Origin: Diaporthe sp. PMI_573
Lineage: Eukaryota; Ascomycota; Sordariomycetes; Diaporthales; Diaporthaceae
Length of the DNA: 64,000 nt
NCBI GenBank assembly: GCA_021399435.1
Contig: JAJTUP010000128.1
Location: forward strand, 1 to 64,000
Reading direction: 5' to 3'
A program made the translations under genes and the position numbers. This document shows positions 55,011 to 64,000 of the stretch, one piece after another. The notes under the pieces are model-generated. The model did no database searches. It was not told the DNA's origin and saw only the letters and a list, made by a program, of their open reading frames with translations. How positions within the stretch are numbered: position 1 is the stretch's first letter; each line of letters begins with the position of its first letter.

Positions 55011-56222
55011 TTGGTCAGAGGTGTCTTCGATGGCTTGTTTTGGCGAGATCTTGGACTTCTTCTGAGTGAGAGCTTTCACTTGTGCCTGTAGGTCTAAGTC
55101 TTCTTCGAGGGCTTCCTTTACCTTTGTCTGAAATTTTTCTCGAGGCCTAAACCCTCTCCAAGCTATGTTTGGAAAAACATAGAAGCATTTCTTAAGGACA
55201 TGGGGTAGGCCGCATGCCGGGCATTTATCCTGTTCTTCAGGAGGCCTCTGGCGCTTCGTCCTTTGCCCTTCCTTCTTCAGAGAACGGTACTGACCTTCAA
55301 TGATGCGAGCGTCCTCTGGTTCATCATCCTGGGGGTCCTCCCCAGCAAAGCTCGCAGAGAATGCACCTTGGGAGAAATTTCCCGTGCGACCTGGGCCCCG
55401 TAAGGCCTCTGCATTTTTGAGCTTATTCCGGAAGGCGTTCGCTAGATCTCGATAGATAAGAGATTCATCTTGGATCAGGTTTTGTTGGCTAATTTCATAG
55501 GCTGCCGTCCAGGCAGGGAGAAGGTGTGAAGAGACGTTAAGAAAGTCATATGCCCAGGAGCTGCAAAAGAGGGTCTCAGGGACCTTTTGTTGCTGTCCTT
55601 TAGCCAAGGCTTCCTCCCACTCTTCTAACCATTTGAGTGCTTGAGTTGCGGTCTTTGGAGGTGTTTTCATGAGGGTCAAGTATGTGTTTCGAGCATCTCG
55701 TGTTTCGTCTGCTTCCGACCTCCCGCACCGGGCACGGAGATTGTAGTGCCATTCGTAGATCGACTTGCGCGGCTGACAACAGGTCCGGATGTAACTAGGA
55801 GAGACAGTTCGGATAATCCAATCTTGGAGGGTTCTTAGAGACTTCCTCTGTCTTTCTGATGACTTTTCTTGAAGCTGATAGAAAGAGAGGTCCTGTTGGA
55901 AGCTCTTCTGACCTTGGTCAGTTAGGTCAGATAGAGACCATGTTCCATTGGTTGTCTCCTGTATTTCATCTGAATTGGTCCCTTCAGTCTCAGGTGTTTC
56001 TGATCGAATGGTCCGTTGTGCTGCTGTTGTCTTGGTGTATTTGCGTCTTCTGATATCTGGGAAGGCCGGTTCCTCTTCAAGGAAAATCTTTCTTTTGAGG
56101 TGCTGTTGCAGACCTAAAAGGTCAACCTGAAGAAGGAATTCGTGCTCCCAGTCCGGGAAGTCCCCAGGTTTTATAAGAGTGGCCGTAAGACCTTCTTTCT
56201 GGGATTTTCTATGCAGCATCAT
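55008..56222 (-). CDS. copia-2 gag
   Basis: First ATG after the leader is at 56222 (MMLHRKSQKEGLTATLIKPG); the frame is open from the primer site. About 404 residues. The helical capsid-like region has the landmark DFPDWEHEFLLQVDLLGLQ shared with copia-1 and KWLEEWEEALAKGQ. The zinc knuckle is CPACGLPHVLKKC (C-x2-C-x3-H-x4-C), followed by a basic Lys-rich tail and TGA. Gag would package element RNA in cytoplasmic particles. No disabling changes. Confidence 0.9.
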   Translation of the reverse strand: MMLHRKSQKEGLTATLIKPGDFPDWEHEFLLQVDLLGLQQHLKRKIFLEEEPAFPDIRRRKYTKTTAAQRTIRSETPETEGTNSDEIQETTNGTWSLSDLTDQGQKSFQQDLSFYQLQEKSSERQRKSLRTLQDWIIRTVSPSYIRTCCQPRKSIYEWHYNLRARCGRSEADETRDARNTYLTLMKTPPKTATQALKWLEEWEEALAKGQQQKVPETLFCSSWAYDFLNVSSHLLPAWTAAYEISQQNLIQDESLIYRDLANAFRNKLKNAEALRGPGRTGNFSQGAFSASFAGEDPQDDEPEDARIIEGQYRSLKKEGQRTKRQRPPEEQDKCPACGLPHVLKKCFYVFPNIAWRGFRPREKFQTKVKEALEEDLDLQAQVKALTQKKSKISPKQAIEDTSDQ

Positions 56223-56260
56223 AGATAAGATAGAGGGATTCTCAAAGATATTAAAATGGG

Positions 56261-56282
56261 TTGAGGCAGTGAGACTCTTAAT
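56261..56282 (-). promoter_or_regulatory. copia-2 primer binding site (half tRNA-Lys)
   Basis: Directly abuts the 5' LTR. The plus-strand text ends TGAGACTCTTAAT (56270-56282), which matches the anticodon arm of tRNA-Lys(CTT), nucleotides 27-39. The element RNA would therefore pair with the 5' half of a cut tRNA, as described for Drosophila copia with tRNA-iMet. Confidence 0.6.
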
Positions 56283-56488
56283 TGTCAAATATTAGGGTGA
56301 AAATTGTATATATTCTTGTATTCTCTTTTTGCCCCCTCTGTCTTGAGGTTTCAGGGCAAGCTTTATATACCCTTTCTCTTCTGTATAGAATCAGCTAGAA
56401 GCTGATTGCTAAGCCTCGTGGCAATAGGTGGCAATAGGTGGCAATAGGTGGCAACAGGTGGCAACTTTCGCCTCTGACGTATCTGACA
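56283..56488 (-). repeat. copia-2 5' LTR
   Basis: 206 bp, apparently identical to the copy at 48230-48435, pointing to a young insertion. Confidence 0.95.
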
Positions 56489-56556
56489 CAATCGTTCCAG
56501 TCGCCTGGTTTCGCTAGTATCGCGTTGAGGGTCTTCGTGTTTACGTAATCTGCCAT
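56489..56556 (-). pseudogene. copia-1 gag start, detached by copia-2
   Basis: Codons 1-22 of copia-1 gag; continues at 48229 after copia-2. Begins MADYVNTKTLNAILAKPGDW. Confidence 0.88.
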
Positions 56557-56570
56557 GTTTGAATCGGCTT

Positions 56571-56590
56571 GAGGCAGTGAGACTCTTAAT
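56571..56590 (-). promoter_or_regulatory. copia-1 primer binding site
   Basis: Same GAGGCAGTGAGACTCTTAAT sequence as in copia-2, directly inside the 5' LTR, although the LTRs themselves differ. Confidence 0.6.
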
Positions 56591-56786
56591 TGTCAGATTA
56601 TCACCCTTTTAGGTATGTGGGACGTGTAATTATGGTCCAAATTGATGGGGTGGTAACTGTGTGTATTGTGATGATGTCTTGTCTTGGTTCTTTTGGTGGG
56701 ACCCCACCCGTAAGGGGGCTGGTTTTGTCATGATTCAGCCATTGATGCCTCAGGCACCTAACCCAAAGCACCCGTCACATCTGACA
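56591..56786 (-). repeat. copia-1 5' LTR
   Basis: 196 bp, TGTCAGATTATC...CACATCTGACA, TG...CA with inverted TGTCAGAT ends. The outer flank GCACG would be the target duplication; its partner is lost with the 3' end of the element. Confidence 0.85.
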
Positions 56787-57978
56787 GCACGGATTGCACT
56801 GGCGTTTGCAGGCGGATATCCAGCTTAGAAATAATAGAATCTGGGTCCCAAGGAGAGATTCCAGTTCCCCTAAATGCGAACTTAATGTTTTCCTCTATGA
56901 ATGTCCTAATATGAGCTTCCCTAAATGTGAGAAAGAACTTGAATTTAGTGATGTGGTTAATTAAGGCGCAGATGAAGAGGTTGATTTAGTTGCCATATGC
57001 GCGCTTTAAAGGCAAATATAACACAACATCTAGTGGCTAGAGCAAATGAGAAGAATGCGGCGGCATACTAATAGAGATAATCTTATTGTCCTTGTAATAT
57101 TAATTAAATTTTGCTGATATATAGCTCTCATGGCCATCTAGTATCAACATCTGGTAATCTGCCTCTCTCTTTAGTTTTATATGCTTGTTAAAATGCTAAA
57201 TCCATTTTAGGCTAGTCTTATTATTAGTCTATCCATTTAAAGTAGGTTTAATAACCTAATCCTTTAGAAAACCCGACTTTGTAGCCCAGCTTATGAGGTG
57301 ATAGGCGCCCTGAACAATCACGAATGGCAAGATACACCAGCCCTTTGCATTGATGCATTTGATCGCTGTTGCCTATTCCTAGTTACCAGGCTGCACAAAT
57401 TTGTCTTTTCCACGCGTATCAACGCGTGTAACAACCATTGACGCAGCTATCATGCCCATTATAAAGCTGGTCTCATCAAAGTTGTATAGGTTGTCATCAA
57501 TGATCCTATACTTGGCCATTATGTTGTGGAGGAGTCTAAACTAGTTCTTAATGACTTCTGGATCTTTGCAGAGAGCTCTCTAATAGTTATAGGGACGATT
57601 AAACTTAGTCTTCAGGCTTGGTTATATATCCATGAAGCGTTGAGCCCAGTGCTTGCCCACAGGCTTGCCATCATGTGATGCCAGCAGGAGATTGGCCATA
57701 TCTTCCACACCAGAAAGTCGTAGTGGGAATCCTCAGACATCTTAATCAATTATGTATTGAATGAGCGTTTCCTCTTCGATTGGGTTAAGTTTATGTTGTT
57801 CAACACGTGATTCTTTAAGGCTGCGTTGGTTATTCATCCTTCGGCGTAGTGTAGTTTGAGGAACGTTAAAGATCTTAGCAGCTCGAGTTATAGGTAGCGG
57901 TTTCTTATTGTTTTTTTTGGAATTCTGAATAGCCTGGATGGCTAAGAGTATTTTGTCTTCTTTAGATGAAGGATACAT
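56787..57978 (-). pseudogene. Pogo/Fot-type (Tc1-mariner) DDE transposase, RIP-mutated
   Basis: The intact first 78 codons (from 57978) encode the psq/CENP-B helix-turn-helix: DKILLAIQAIQNSKK, ITRAAKIFNVPQTTLRRRMN, LNPIEEETLIQYI. Then stops appear, mostly TAG for Trp or Gln, but the order of family motifs is clear: YNFDETSFIMGMI (first Asp), LDGHESYIS (second Asp), PPHSSHLL*PLDVV (third Asp), and GTGISPWDPDSIISKLDIRLQTP at the end. The gene is cut off at 56787 by the copia-1 LTR. Several nonsense codons and TpA enrichment indicate RIP. Terminal repeats were not located. Confidence 0.88.
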
Positions 57979-58748
57979 ATCTTTGTTGTTAATTTCTGAC
58001 GCGTTAAATATTTAAGTAGGTAGATTAGGGCAGGATTAACGCGAAAATCAGGGACGCAACTAGCACTAAAAAAAGCTTACCTTACCAAAACCTTAATGAT
58101 TCCTAGTCACACTGCACCCACGCCAACCCCTCCAAATTAATAAGATCAATTAGAAATAAGCAATTAGGAGCAGTTGGCACCAACTGGTGCCACTTTTAAT
58201 TGATTTCTTTGCCCTGGGTGGGTGCTAGGGCTGGCTGAAGTTGGCAGATATAATGAAAATCCGCCACTTGGTGATATCCGCCACTTGGTGGTAAACCACG
58301 TTATAAGGTTTTTTAACTATAATTATAATAATAAATTATTTATTAACAGGTTATTATATTTAAAATATAATAATTATGTTTAAATTCTTAGTGTCCTTAT
58401 ATATATTATAAGAGCCCTTTGATTTTCATTATTATATTCCTATTAAGACGCTGAATGAATCATAGCCAGACGCTATCTAGGGTTTTAGATCATAAAGAAA
58501 CTTGTATGTCTATCCAATGCTGAATTACGGTTGATAATACCACGTCTGGTGATCATTTCCAACTTAATATTATTTTTATTTAGGGTCAATATACAAAATG
58601 TTGAATGCACACCTATGTAGACAAGATCGTGGTCTTTGGCTTATAGATGCTGCCTGGGTGCGTACTAATAATAACTGAGAGCTTCCGCTTGTGCCTTTGG
58701 GGATTCAACTTGCGTGGCTTTGAAACAGCATAAAAAAAGACTTCCTAA
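57979..58748. other. AT-rich gap, probable pogo 5' flank
   Basis: No gene. Contains the palindrome GTTGGCACCAACTGGTGCCA at about 58169-58188 and a tandem ATCCGCCACTTGGTG repeat at 58257-58291. Strongly AT rich at 58310-58450, consistent with RIP. Confidence 0.5.
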
Positions 58749-60868
58749 TCACAGCAAAAGTTCTGGAGGCAGCTTCATGATCGAAAGTCCCAGATGCTGC
58801 TGCGACCCATGGATATCGCTCTCCATTAAGCCCCCTGCCGAAGCCTTCTTGCCACCTCTGAAGCGTGGTATCGTTACCTTGAATGCAAAAGCAGTTTCAA
58901 AAAAGCCCGACCAAACAATGTCCTCTGGACTGATCCCCAAAGCATCAGCCACGTGTTCATCAGACAATAAACCACACGCTTTGACTGCGTCAAAAACGGA
59001 TTTGGATTCAAACATGACATCCATGGTGATCTCGTAGGGGCCCGCATTCTTTGATCGCAAAACGCGCGAGATGTCGGACAATGTCTCCGGCCGACGATCA
59101 AGAACGCCCTGGGGGTCTACATCTGCAGATGGGGTGGCTGACTTGTTGCCGTGACTTGGCTGCTTCCACTTGGTAGTTTTGTTCCCTCCAGTTGAGCTAT
59201 CGGGGCTTATAGCCCCTTCAACATTCCCAATGACTTTCACGCTAGCATGAATGAGGCGTGCTCCTCTCTCACTCTGAAAAGGAGAGGATAGTCGTTCTTC
59301 GCCTCGTTCCAGGTCCATGAGATGGTACACGGAAAACTGAGCACAAGGCCCTGTCTCGATCTCCAGCTTCCCGGCAATGCCAAAGGCAAAGTTGCCCGAG
59401 GTCGCCTTCTGGCCCGGGTAGGGCCCATGCTGCAATCCTTGTTAGCGACCCCGACGAGCTTCACCTTCACTGCGATACTTACGATCAAGGCGATCCTTGC
59501 TGTAGATACCAGGCCTGTTGCGACTTGTTGAGTTGGCGCGACAGCTTCCACGACGATGAACACTTCGCCCGGGCCTGCGGGTGTGCTCTGTCCCTTGCCG
59601 TAAACGTGGAAGTCAAGGTCCCAGTCTCCAGGTATACTTGGATGTTGTTGTTTGACATGCGCTTTGACCGAGACGAGAAAGTTGTCCAGCTGCTGGACAA
59701 GAATGTCTAGGCCACAAGTACCCGTTAACCAAAGGCGACGAAGTTGCACAAGATAACCAAGGGCAGGATTTTAGCTTACGATCCCGCACACTACCCATGA
59801 CGATGGACCGATAACCCAGAATCCGCGCCCCCTCCAACTTGAGCTGATATGGCTGGCCTTGAGCAGACGAAGAAACGAACCTCGCTCCGCGGACACGAAC
59901 TGTCCGTTCATCCTGGAGCTGATTGTAGCGGGCCTGGTCCAGATGAAGCGCGCCCCCGGGACCTCGCAGGATATCAGGCCTCGTGTTCTCGTATAGCACA
60001 TGCGCAGCAACAGACAGAGGTGTGCAACGCGAACTGGGGGCGATTGGCCGTACATCAAAAGCCCCATCTGCGTAGACAGTGGCAACTGCGCCCTGAGACT
60101 TGGGCGTCGAGCATTGCCCGCCGCACTCCATGATCTTGCCCATGTGCAGGAACCCCCCGTGGCATGATTCTAGCTGCCCTGGGGTGAGCTCTGGGTGCTG
60201 CAATTTGAGCTGGTACATCGAGAAGGCGACATAAGGGGCAGGGTCGTATGCCCGACCGCCAATGAGCACATTGAAGTCCGGCGTGTCTTGCATAGCGTCG
60301 ATAAAGGGTTCTGGCCCGATCTGCGCAACAACTCGAGTAGACTCGGTTACGTCTTTCGCAGTCAATTCTGGAACGCACACTCCGCACCCGCTAAGGCGAC
60401 CGGCGTTGAGACGTTCGAGGATTACGGACTTGTCGATGCCCGAGAAGATGGAGATGGTCTTGAAAGAGTAGTGTCTATCGGGTAAGTGAATGCTGCTACC
60501 GATGTTGAGCTTGGGACTTACTGGTTCGTCTCCTCTGCGGATATCTCTTCGATAATCTCCTCCATCAACCTCACGTGCTCATCGGCGCCGTCCCCTCCAG
60601 CAGAGCTAAAGATCAACGGTACTCGAAAGTTGTGCACCAGTCTCAACAACTTGGTGAGATCCCTTACATACGCCGAGCGCGGGCATGTCATGGTTCCAAG
60701 AGCCAACTTTTCGGGTCCGCTATCGGTCGAGCCTGCGTCGAGGATGATGGCGGTCGGGATCTTGCTGGGGGTGAGCTGTGCCAGCTCTTGGGCCACGATG
60801 TCCTCGTCGAACCCGTAGCCCATGCAGCCCACCGGGGTCACGATGTGACAAACTGGCCTTGCATCCAT
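58749..60868 (-). CDS. AtuA-like protein fused to DUF4387
   Basis: Four exons: 60522-60868, 59780-60474, 59483-59706 and 58749-59429, with introns of 47, 73 and 53 bp, all GT-AG with matching phases; 648 residues. The N-terminal 450 residues match the acyclic-terpene-utilisation AtuA family: ILDAGSTDSGP, LIFSSAGGDGADEHV, FNVLIGGRAYDPAPY, GKIMECGGQC, SSRCTPLSVAAHVLYEN, GPGGALHLDQARYNQL and KLEGARILGYRSIVMGSVRD. The last about 110 residues match DUF4387: RVLRSKNAGPYEITMDVMF through SDIHGSQQHLGLSIMKLPPEL. In bacteria these are often neighbouring genes in terpenoid or acyl-CoA catabolism; in fungi they are fused. Cytosolic, exact reaction unknown. Divergent from a sugar transporter about 1 kb away. 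Confidence 0.88.
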
Positions 60869-61857
60869 GGTATGTTGTTCGGCTTCAGAAATTATTGCGC
60901 TCGGAGGCGACCTTGGGCGTCGTGAATAGACTTTTACCCCGCTGCAACCTGCAGTCTGGTGTTTGATATGGCGGGGACCAACCAGGCTGGAGAAGAGAGT
61001 TTGTCTAATCTTTTAATAGCCGCTGATCTGGACCAAGAACAAACGCTGGCGGATGAACGGGTGTATTCAGCAAAAGGCGGTAAAATCGATCAGCATCCCT
61101 CAAGGCTTTCTCCGACCGGGCTGGTGTCTTGGTTCGCCCCCGTGAGCACAGCCGTGTCCGTATCCGTGTCCGTAGGGACGGCCACGATGAGCTTCCCATC
61201 GGAATCCCACGCGAGGGACGTCAAGCTCGACCGTTGAGATGGAGCTCAAGCTCATACCTAGTCCGTTCCCGCATCCCGTTCCCGCATCCCGTTCCCGTCC
61301 CCGTCCCCGTTCATGCTTATCTCTTTGTCGATCCGTGACAGAGATGCAACGACGGCAGGGTATGTGCTCCTCCACCACGTATACTCCGAGGCAACTCATG
61401 TCTTTGATATGGACTAAATCTACCAACGAACCTATCGGGCCTTTGCCGTTGGAAATAATTTACAAAAGCGTTGTCAGCTGCATATGCTTGTGCATCTGGG
61501 CTGTCTTTTTCTGATACCATGTCCCTGTGCTGCGCCTCGACACGAGCATCCAATCCAATTACACCCTCAACTTGGCCGATGCATTGCCGAGGCACGTTTG
61601 CGTTGGTGTTTTTTTATAGGATTTGAGGGAAATGGACGTTGGGATCCTTAAGAAGCTCGTGATCTCTCCGCTTTCTGAACATAAATATTCTCATCTAGAC
61701 GGCGATTAGAGCTCTTTCACTGTTCTTCCAACCGAACCAATAGCTACAAGCCAGGAACAAAGGGCATTTCGTTTTACCCCTATTAAGCTATTCCTGAAGT
61801 CCCGATTCTATCATACCCCCCATTAAACTTTTTGGTTCAATCCCCAGTTATTAGGTG
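60869..61857. other. Divergent promoter region with C-rich minisatellite
   Basis: Shared upstream region of the AtuA and MFS genes. Contains tandem CGTTCCCGCATCC / CGTCCC units at about 61261-61312 and GTGTCCGTATCC-like units at 61151-61175. No gene recognised. Confidence 0.55.
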
Positions 61858-63567
61858 ATGAACCCCTCTCATGTTAAAATGGGGCCTGCCGACAGTGGCG
61901 CGATGGCTACTGACCACATCGAACTCGCAGAAGACGAGAATATTTCGCGCACTCTGGATACCGGACACGACCGAGTCCCGACTTCACGGCTATCCGAGTC
62001 CAGAAGAAAGCGAAGCGGATCGATGACTCTCCCAATGAAGACAACAAGCAGCGGGATTTTCAACCATGACACAGATGAGGAGGATCTGCCGCTAGGCCAA
62101 GCCATCCGGCGGTACCCCAGAGTCGTGGCGTACTGTGTGTTCCTCACCATCGTCGTCATTGGCTGGGGCTACGCCATGGTGATCGTTGGCTCCATCGTCG
62201 CCGTTGAGCCGTTCCAGAGGGACTACGGCGAGGTGTACGAGGGCAAGCTTATCATCCCGTCGCTTTGGGTCTCACTGTGGTCCGCATCCATCCCGCTGGG
62301 CATGACCTTCGGCGCCGTTTTTGCCGGATGGTACCAAGATCGTGTCGGGCGCATGTGGAGCCTGCGGACGGGCGCAATCATCTGCGCCCTCGGTGTCGGC
62401 GGCATCTTCTTCTCGTATCTCCCGCCGGGCATGAACGCGAGGCGCGCCATGTTCTTCGCGGGCAAGACTATCCAAGGCATATCCATTGGCATCCTCAAGG
62501 TCACCGCCATGACCTACATCTCTGAGACGACGCCGACTGCCCTGCGTGGCCCGGCAATGGGACTGGTACCGACGGGCAACCTCATCGGCCAGCTTCTCGG
62601 CTCAATCGTGGTATTCCTCGTCAACGGCGTGCCGACCAAGGCCGGCTATCTCGCCTCCTTCGGCTCTCAGTGGGTCCTCGCCGTCGTCCCTTTCACCCTC
62701 TCCCTCATCATACCCGAGAGCCCTGCGTATCTCGAAGAGCGCGGTGAGCCGGAGAAGGCGGCCAAGGCCTCGGAAAGACTGTATGCACCTCGCGTCGATG
62801 CGATGAAAGTCCTGGCGAGAATTCGCGCCATGATCATTGAGGAGAAGGAGATAACAGCCGGAGCCAACTACTTAACTTGCTTCAAGGTCACGAACCTCCG
62901 TAGAACAATGATTGTTATCATGGCCAACCTCTATCCAGCCATCTTCGGTCTTGACCTCATCTCTAAGTCGAGCTATTTCTTGCAGACCATCGGCATGGAG
63001 TCCCGCATCAGTCTCATGATCCTCATCAGTGGTATCGTGGCTGGTACATTTGCCAACGGACTTGGCATGTGGATTCTGTCCCGCGTCGGCCGGAGAAAGG
63101 TGACCCTGATATCATTATCGATATCAACCGTGCTCTGGGTCGCTGTCGGTGTTTCCGGCATCTGGCAAGGCCCGACAGTCGCCTATTTCACGGCGGGAGG
63201 GGCCATCCTCATACTCATTGTCTGCAGCATGGGCGTGTGGCCAGCATCGTACGCCGTCATAGGCGAGACGAGTTCCTTGAGGTTACGAGCCAAGACCCAG
63301 GGAATCGGCGGTGTAGCTCAGCAGGGTTCATCAGTGGTGATGAGCCTTCTGCTCCCCTACGCCTACAACCCCGACGCTGCCCATCTAGGCGGCAAGACGG
63401 GTTTCATTTATGTCGCGCTGTGTGGTCTCGGAGTAGCGCTCTCCTGGTTCTTTTTGCCTGAGATGAAGGGAAGAGGTGTGATGGAGATTGACCACATGTT
63501 CAACCTGAGACTGCCCGCTCGACAGTTCAAAAAGTGGAGAGGATACCTTGATTCTGGGTCGAATTGA
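61858..63567 (+). CDS. MFS sugar transporter (maltose/hexose permease type)
   Basis: Intronless 569-residue protein from ATG 61858. The N-terminal 85 residues are hydrophilic and cytosolic. Twelve hydrophobic helices follow. Sugar-porter signatures: GWYQDRVGRMWSLRTG after TM2, QGISIGILKVTAMTYISE (TM4-5), the PESPAYLEERG motif after TM6, RVGRRKVTLIS between TM8 and TM9, and PEMKGRG after TM12. This is the fungal alpha-glucoside/hexose permease subgroup, proton symporters of the plasma membrane; the substrate is not certain. No stop or RIP change, probably functional. It lies head to head with the AtuA-DUF4387 gene and may be co-regulated. Confidence 0.9.
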   Translation: MNPSHVKMGPADSGAMATDHIELAEDENISRTLDTGHDRVPTSRLSESRRKRSGSMTLPMKTTSSGIFNHDTDEEDLPLGQAIRRYPRVVAYCVFLTIVVIGWGYAMVIVGSIVAVEPFQRDYGEVYEGKLIIPSLWVSLWSASIPLGMTFGAVFAGWYQDRVGRMWSLRTGAIICALGVGGIFFSYLPPGMNARRAMFFAGKTIQGISIGILKVTAMTYISETTPTALRGPAMGLVPTGNLIGQLLGSIVVFLVNGVPTKAGYLASFGSQWVLAVVPFTLSLIIPESPAYLEERGEPEKAAKASERLYAPRVDAMKVLARIRAMIIEEKEITAGANYLTCFKVTNLRRTMIVIMANLYPAIFGLDLISKSSYFLQTIGMESRISLMILISGIVAGTFANGLGMWILSRVGRRKVTLISLSISTVLWVAVGVSGIWQGPTVAYFTAGGAILILIVCSMGVWPASYAVIGETSSLRLRAKTQGIGGVAQQGSSVVMSLLLPYAYNPDAAHLGGKTGFIYVALCGLGVALSWFFLPEMKGRGVMEIDHMFNLRLPARQFKKWRGYLDSGSN

Positions 63568-64000
63568 GACAAATATACATAAATTCTGCTAGCAATTTAT
63601 TGTTATCATTGGAGTTTCATAATGGGAGATGCAGTCAAAGTTAGGACTGCAGAAGAATTGGACTTGTTTTGCGTATTCTATAACGTACTTCTGAAGTACA
63701 GTGTTATACGTGCTCGGGCACAATGCGTATCCGAGTAGTCAGCTTACATGAAGAGAACTTCAGATATCAGGGATTGTTTCGAGCAAGATGACGACTGGAC
63801 GGTCTGCTTAATAGCCATGGTGCGCACAATGCCGCCTTCCACAGGCAGGCCCGGCGACAGTCGAGTTCCCAGCTGTCGGCCCTGGTCCACCGAAACCCCG
63901 CTCTGAAGCTCATATGATATCCCTATAACCACAAGGAATTCAGGTTTAACCAGCTAGGGGGTATTTTTAATGCTAAATCAATTGATTCCAACAGTCAATT
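63568..64000. other. Downstream region, no gene seen
   Basis: 3' region of the transporter gene to the window edge. No coding frame of note. Confidence 0.45.

Larger units (their letters stand above)
48230..56488 (-). mobile_element. Ty1/copia element copia-2, complete but carrying hAT-1
   Basis: Two LTRs of 206 bp that look identical (48230-48435 and 56283-56488), TGTCA...TGACA ends, 5-bp target duplication CAATC (48225-48229 and 56489-56493). gag, protease, integrase, RT and RNase H are all present without internal nonsense other than the gag-pol TGA. It is interrupted only by hAT-1 at 51332-54475. It lies inside copia-1 gag. Confidence 0.95.
45230..56786 (-). mobile_element. Ty1/copia element copia-1, 3' part lost, hosts copia-2
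   Basis: 5' LTR at 56591-56786, leader and primer site, gag (56489-56556 plus 47060-48229), and the protease-integrase part of pol down to 45230 where hAT-2 begins. Reverse transcriptase, RNase H and the 3' LTR are absent from the window. copia-2 is inserted after gag codon 22 with the 5-bp duplication CAATC. The right outer flank is a pogo transposase pseudogene. Confidence 0.88.

Overview
The window comes from a filamentous ascomycete (Pezizomycotina). Genes carry short 45-130 bp GT-AG introns, the products are fungal families (NACHT-WD40 NLR, AtuA-DUF4387, DUF7918, fungal MFS sugar carriers), and many dead repeats carry nonsense codons of the TGG to TAG and CAG/CAA to TAG/TAA type expected from repeat-induced point mutation (RIP). 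The genus cannot be fixed from the sequence alone; a Sordariomycete is my guess.

Layout. 1-750: open frame entering from the left edge. 1083-5570: large NACHT-WD40 receptor pseudogene with 20 WD40 units of 126 bp, full of RIP-like stops. 5.6-8.7 kb: no recognisable gene. 8.7-14.6 kb: ordinary gene patch (small secreted six-cysteine protein, gene fragment, alpha/beta hydrolase, two-domain dimeric-barrel-like protein, Gre2-like reductase). 15-18.6 kb: RIP-mutated pseudogene, solo LTR with target-site duplication, gypsy fragment. 19.2-21.8 kb: RNase H protein and a broken FAD oxidoreductase. 24-31.5 kb: MYND-finger gene followed by a Helitron whose N-terminal and helicase parts are open while the Rep nuclease part is riddled with stops. 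31.5-35.5 kb: zinc-finger-like host gene that abuts the probable Helitron 3' end and is split by a complete hAT element (hAT-3). 37.8-40.1 kb: four-TM membrane protein and a frameshifted DUF7918 gene. 42-58 kb: nested transposons. A pogo/Fot-type transposase was hit by copia-1; copia-1 was hit by copia-2 (TSD CAATC); copia-2 was hit by hAT-1 (TSD CCGGATGC). The left end of copia-1 was hit by a second hAT (hAT-2), whose truncated transposase is now fused in frame to a host gene. 58.7-63.6 kb: AtuA-DUF4387 gene and an MFS sugar transporter, divergently arranged.

Main observations. (i) Both copia elements have gag and pol in the same frame separated by one TGA followed by CTC, suggesting stop-codon readthrough. 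(ii) Both carry, directly inside the 5' LTR, a primer site that looks complementary to nucleotides 27-39 of tRNA-Lys(CTT), that is a half-tRNA primer. (iii) hAT-1, hAT-3 and copia-2 have clean termini and duplications, so host reading frames can be followed across the insertions. (iv) There is an in-frame host-transposase fusion at 42.8-44.4 kb. (v) The secreted protein has mirror-symmetric cysteine spacing. RIP-like decay affects the pogo, NLR and Helitron Rep segments but hardly touches the copia and hAT elements nested later, which suggests that RIP weakened before the last insertions.
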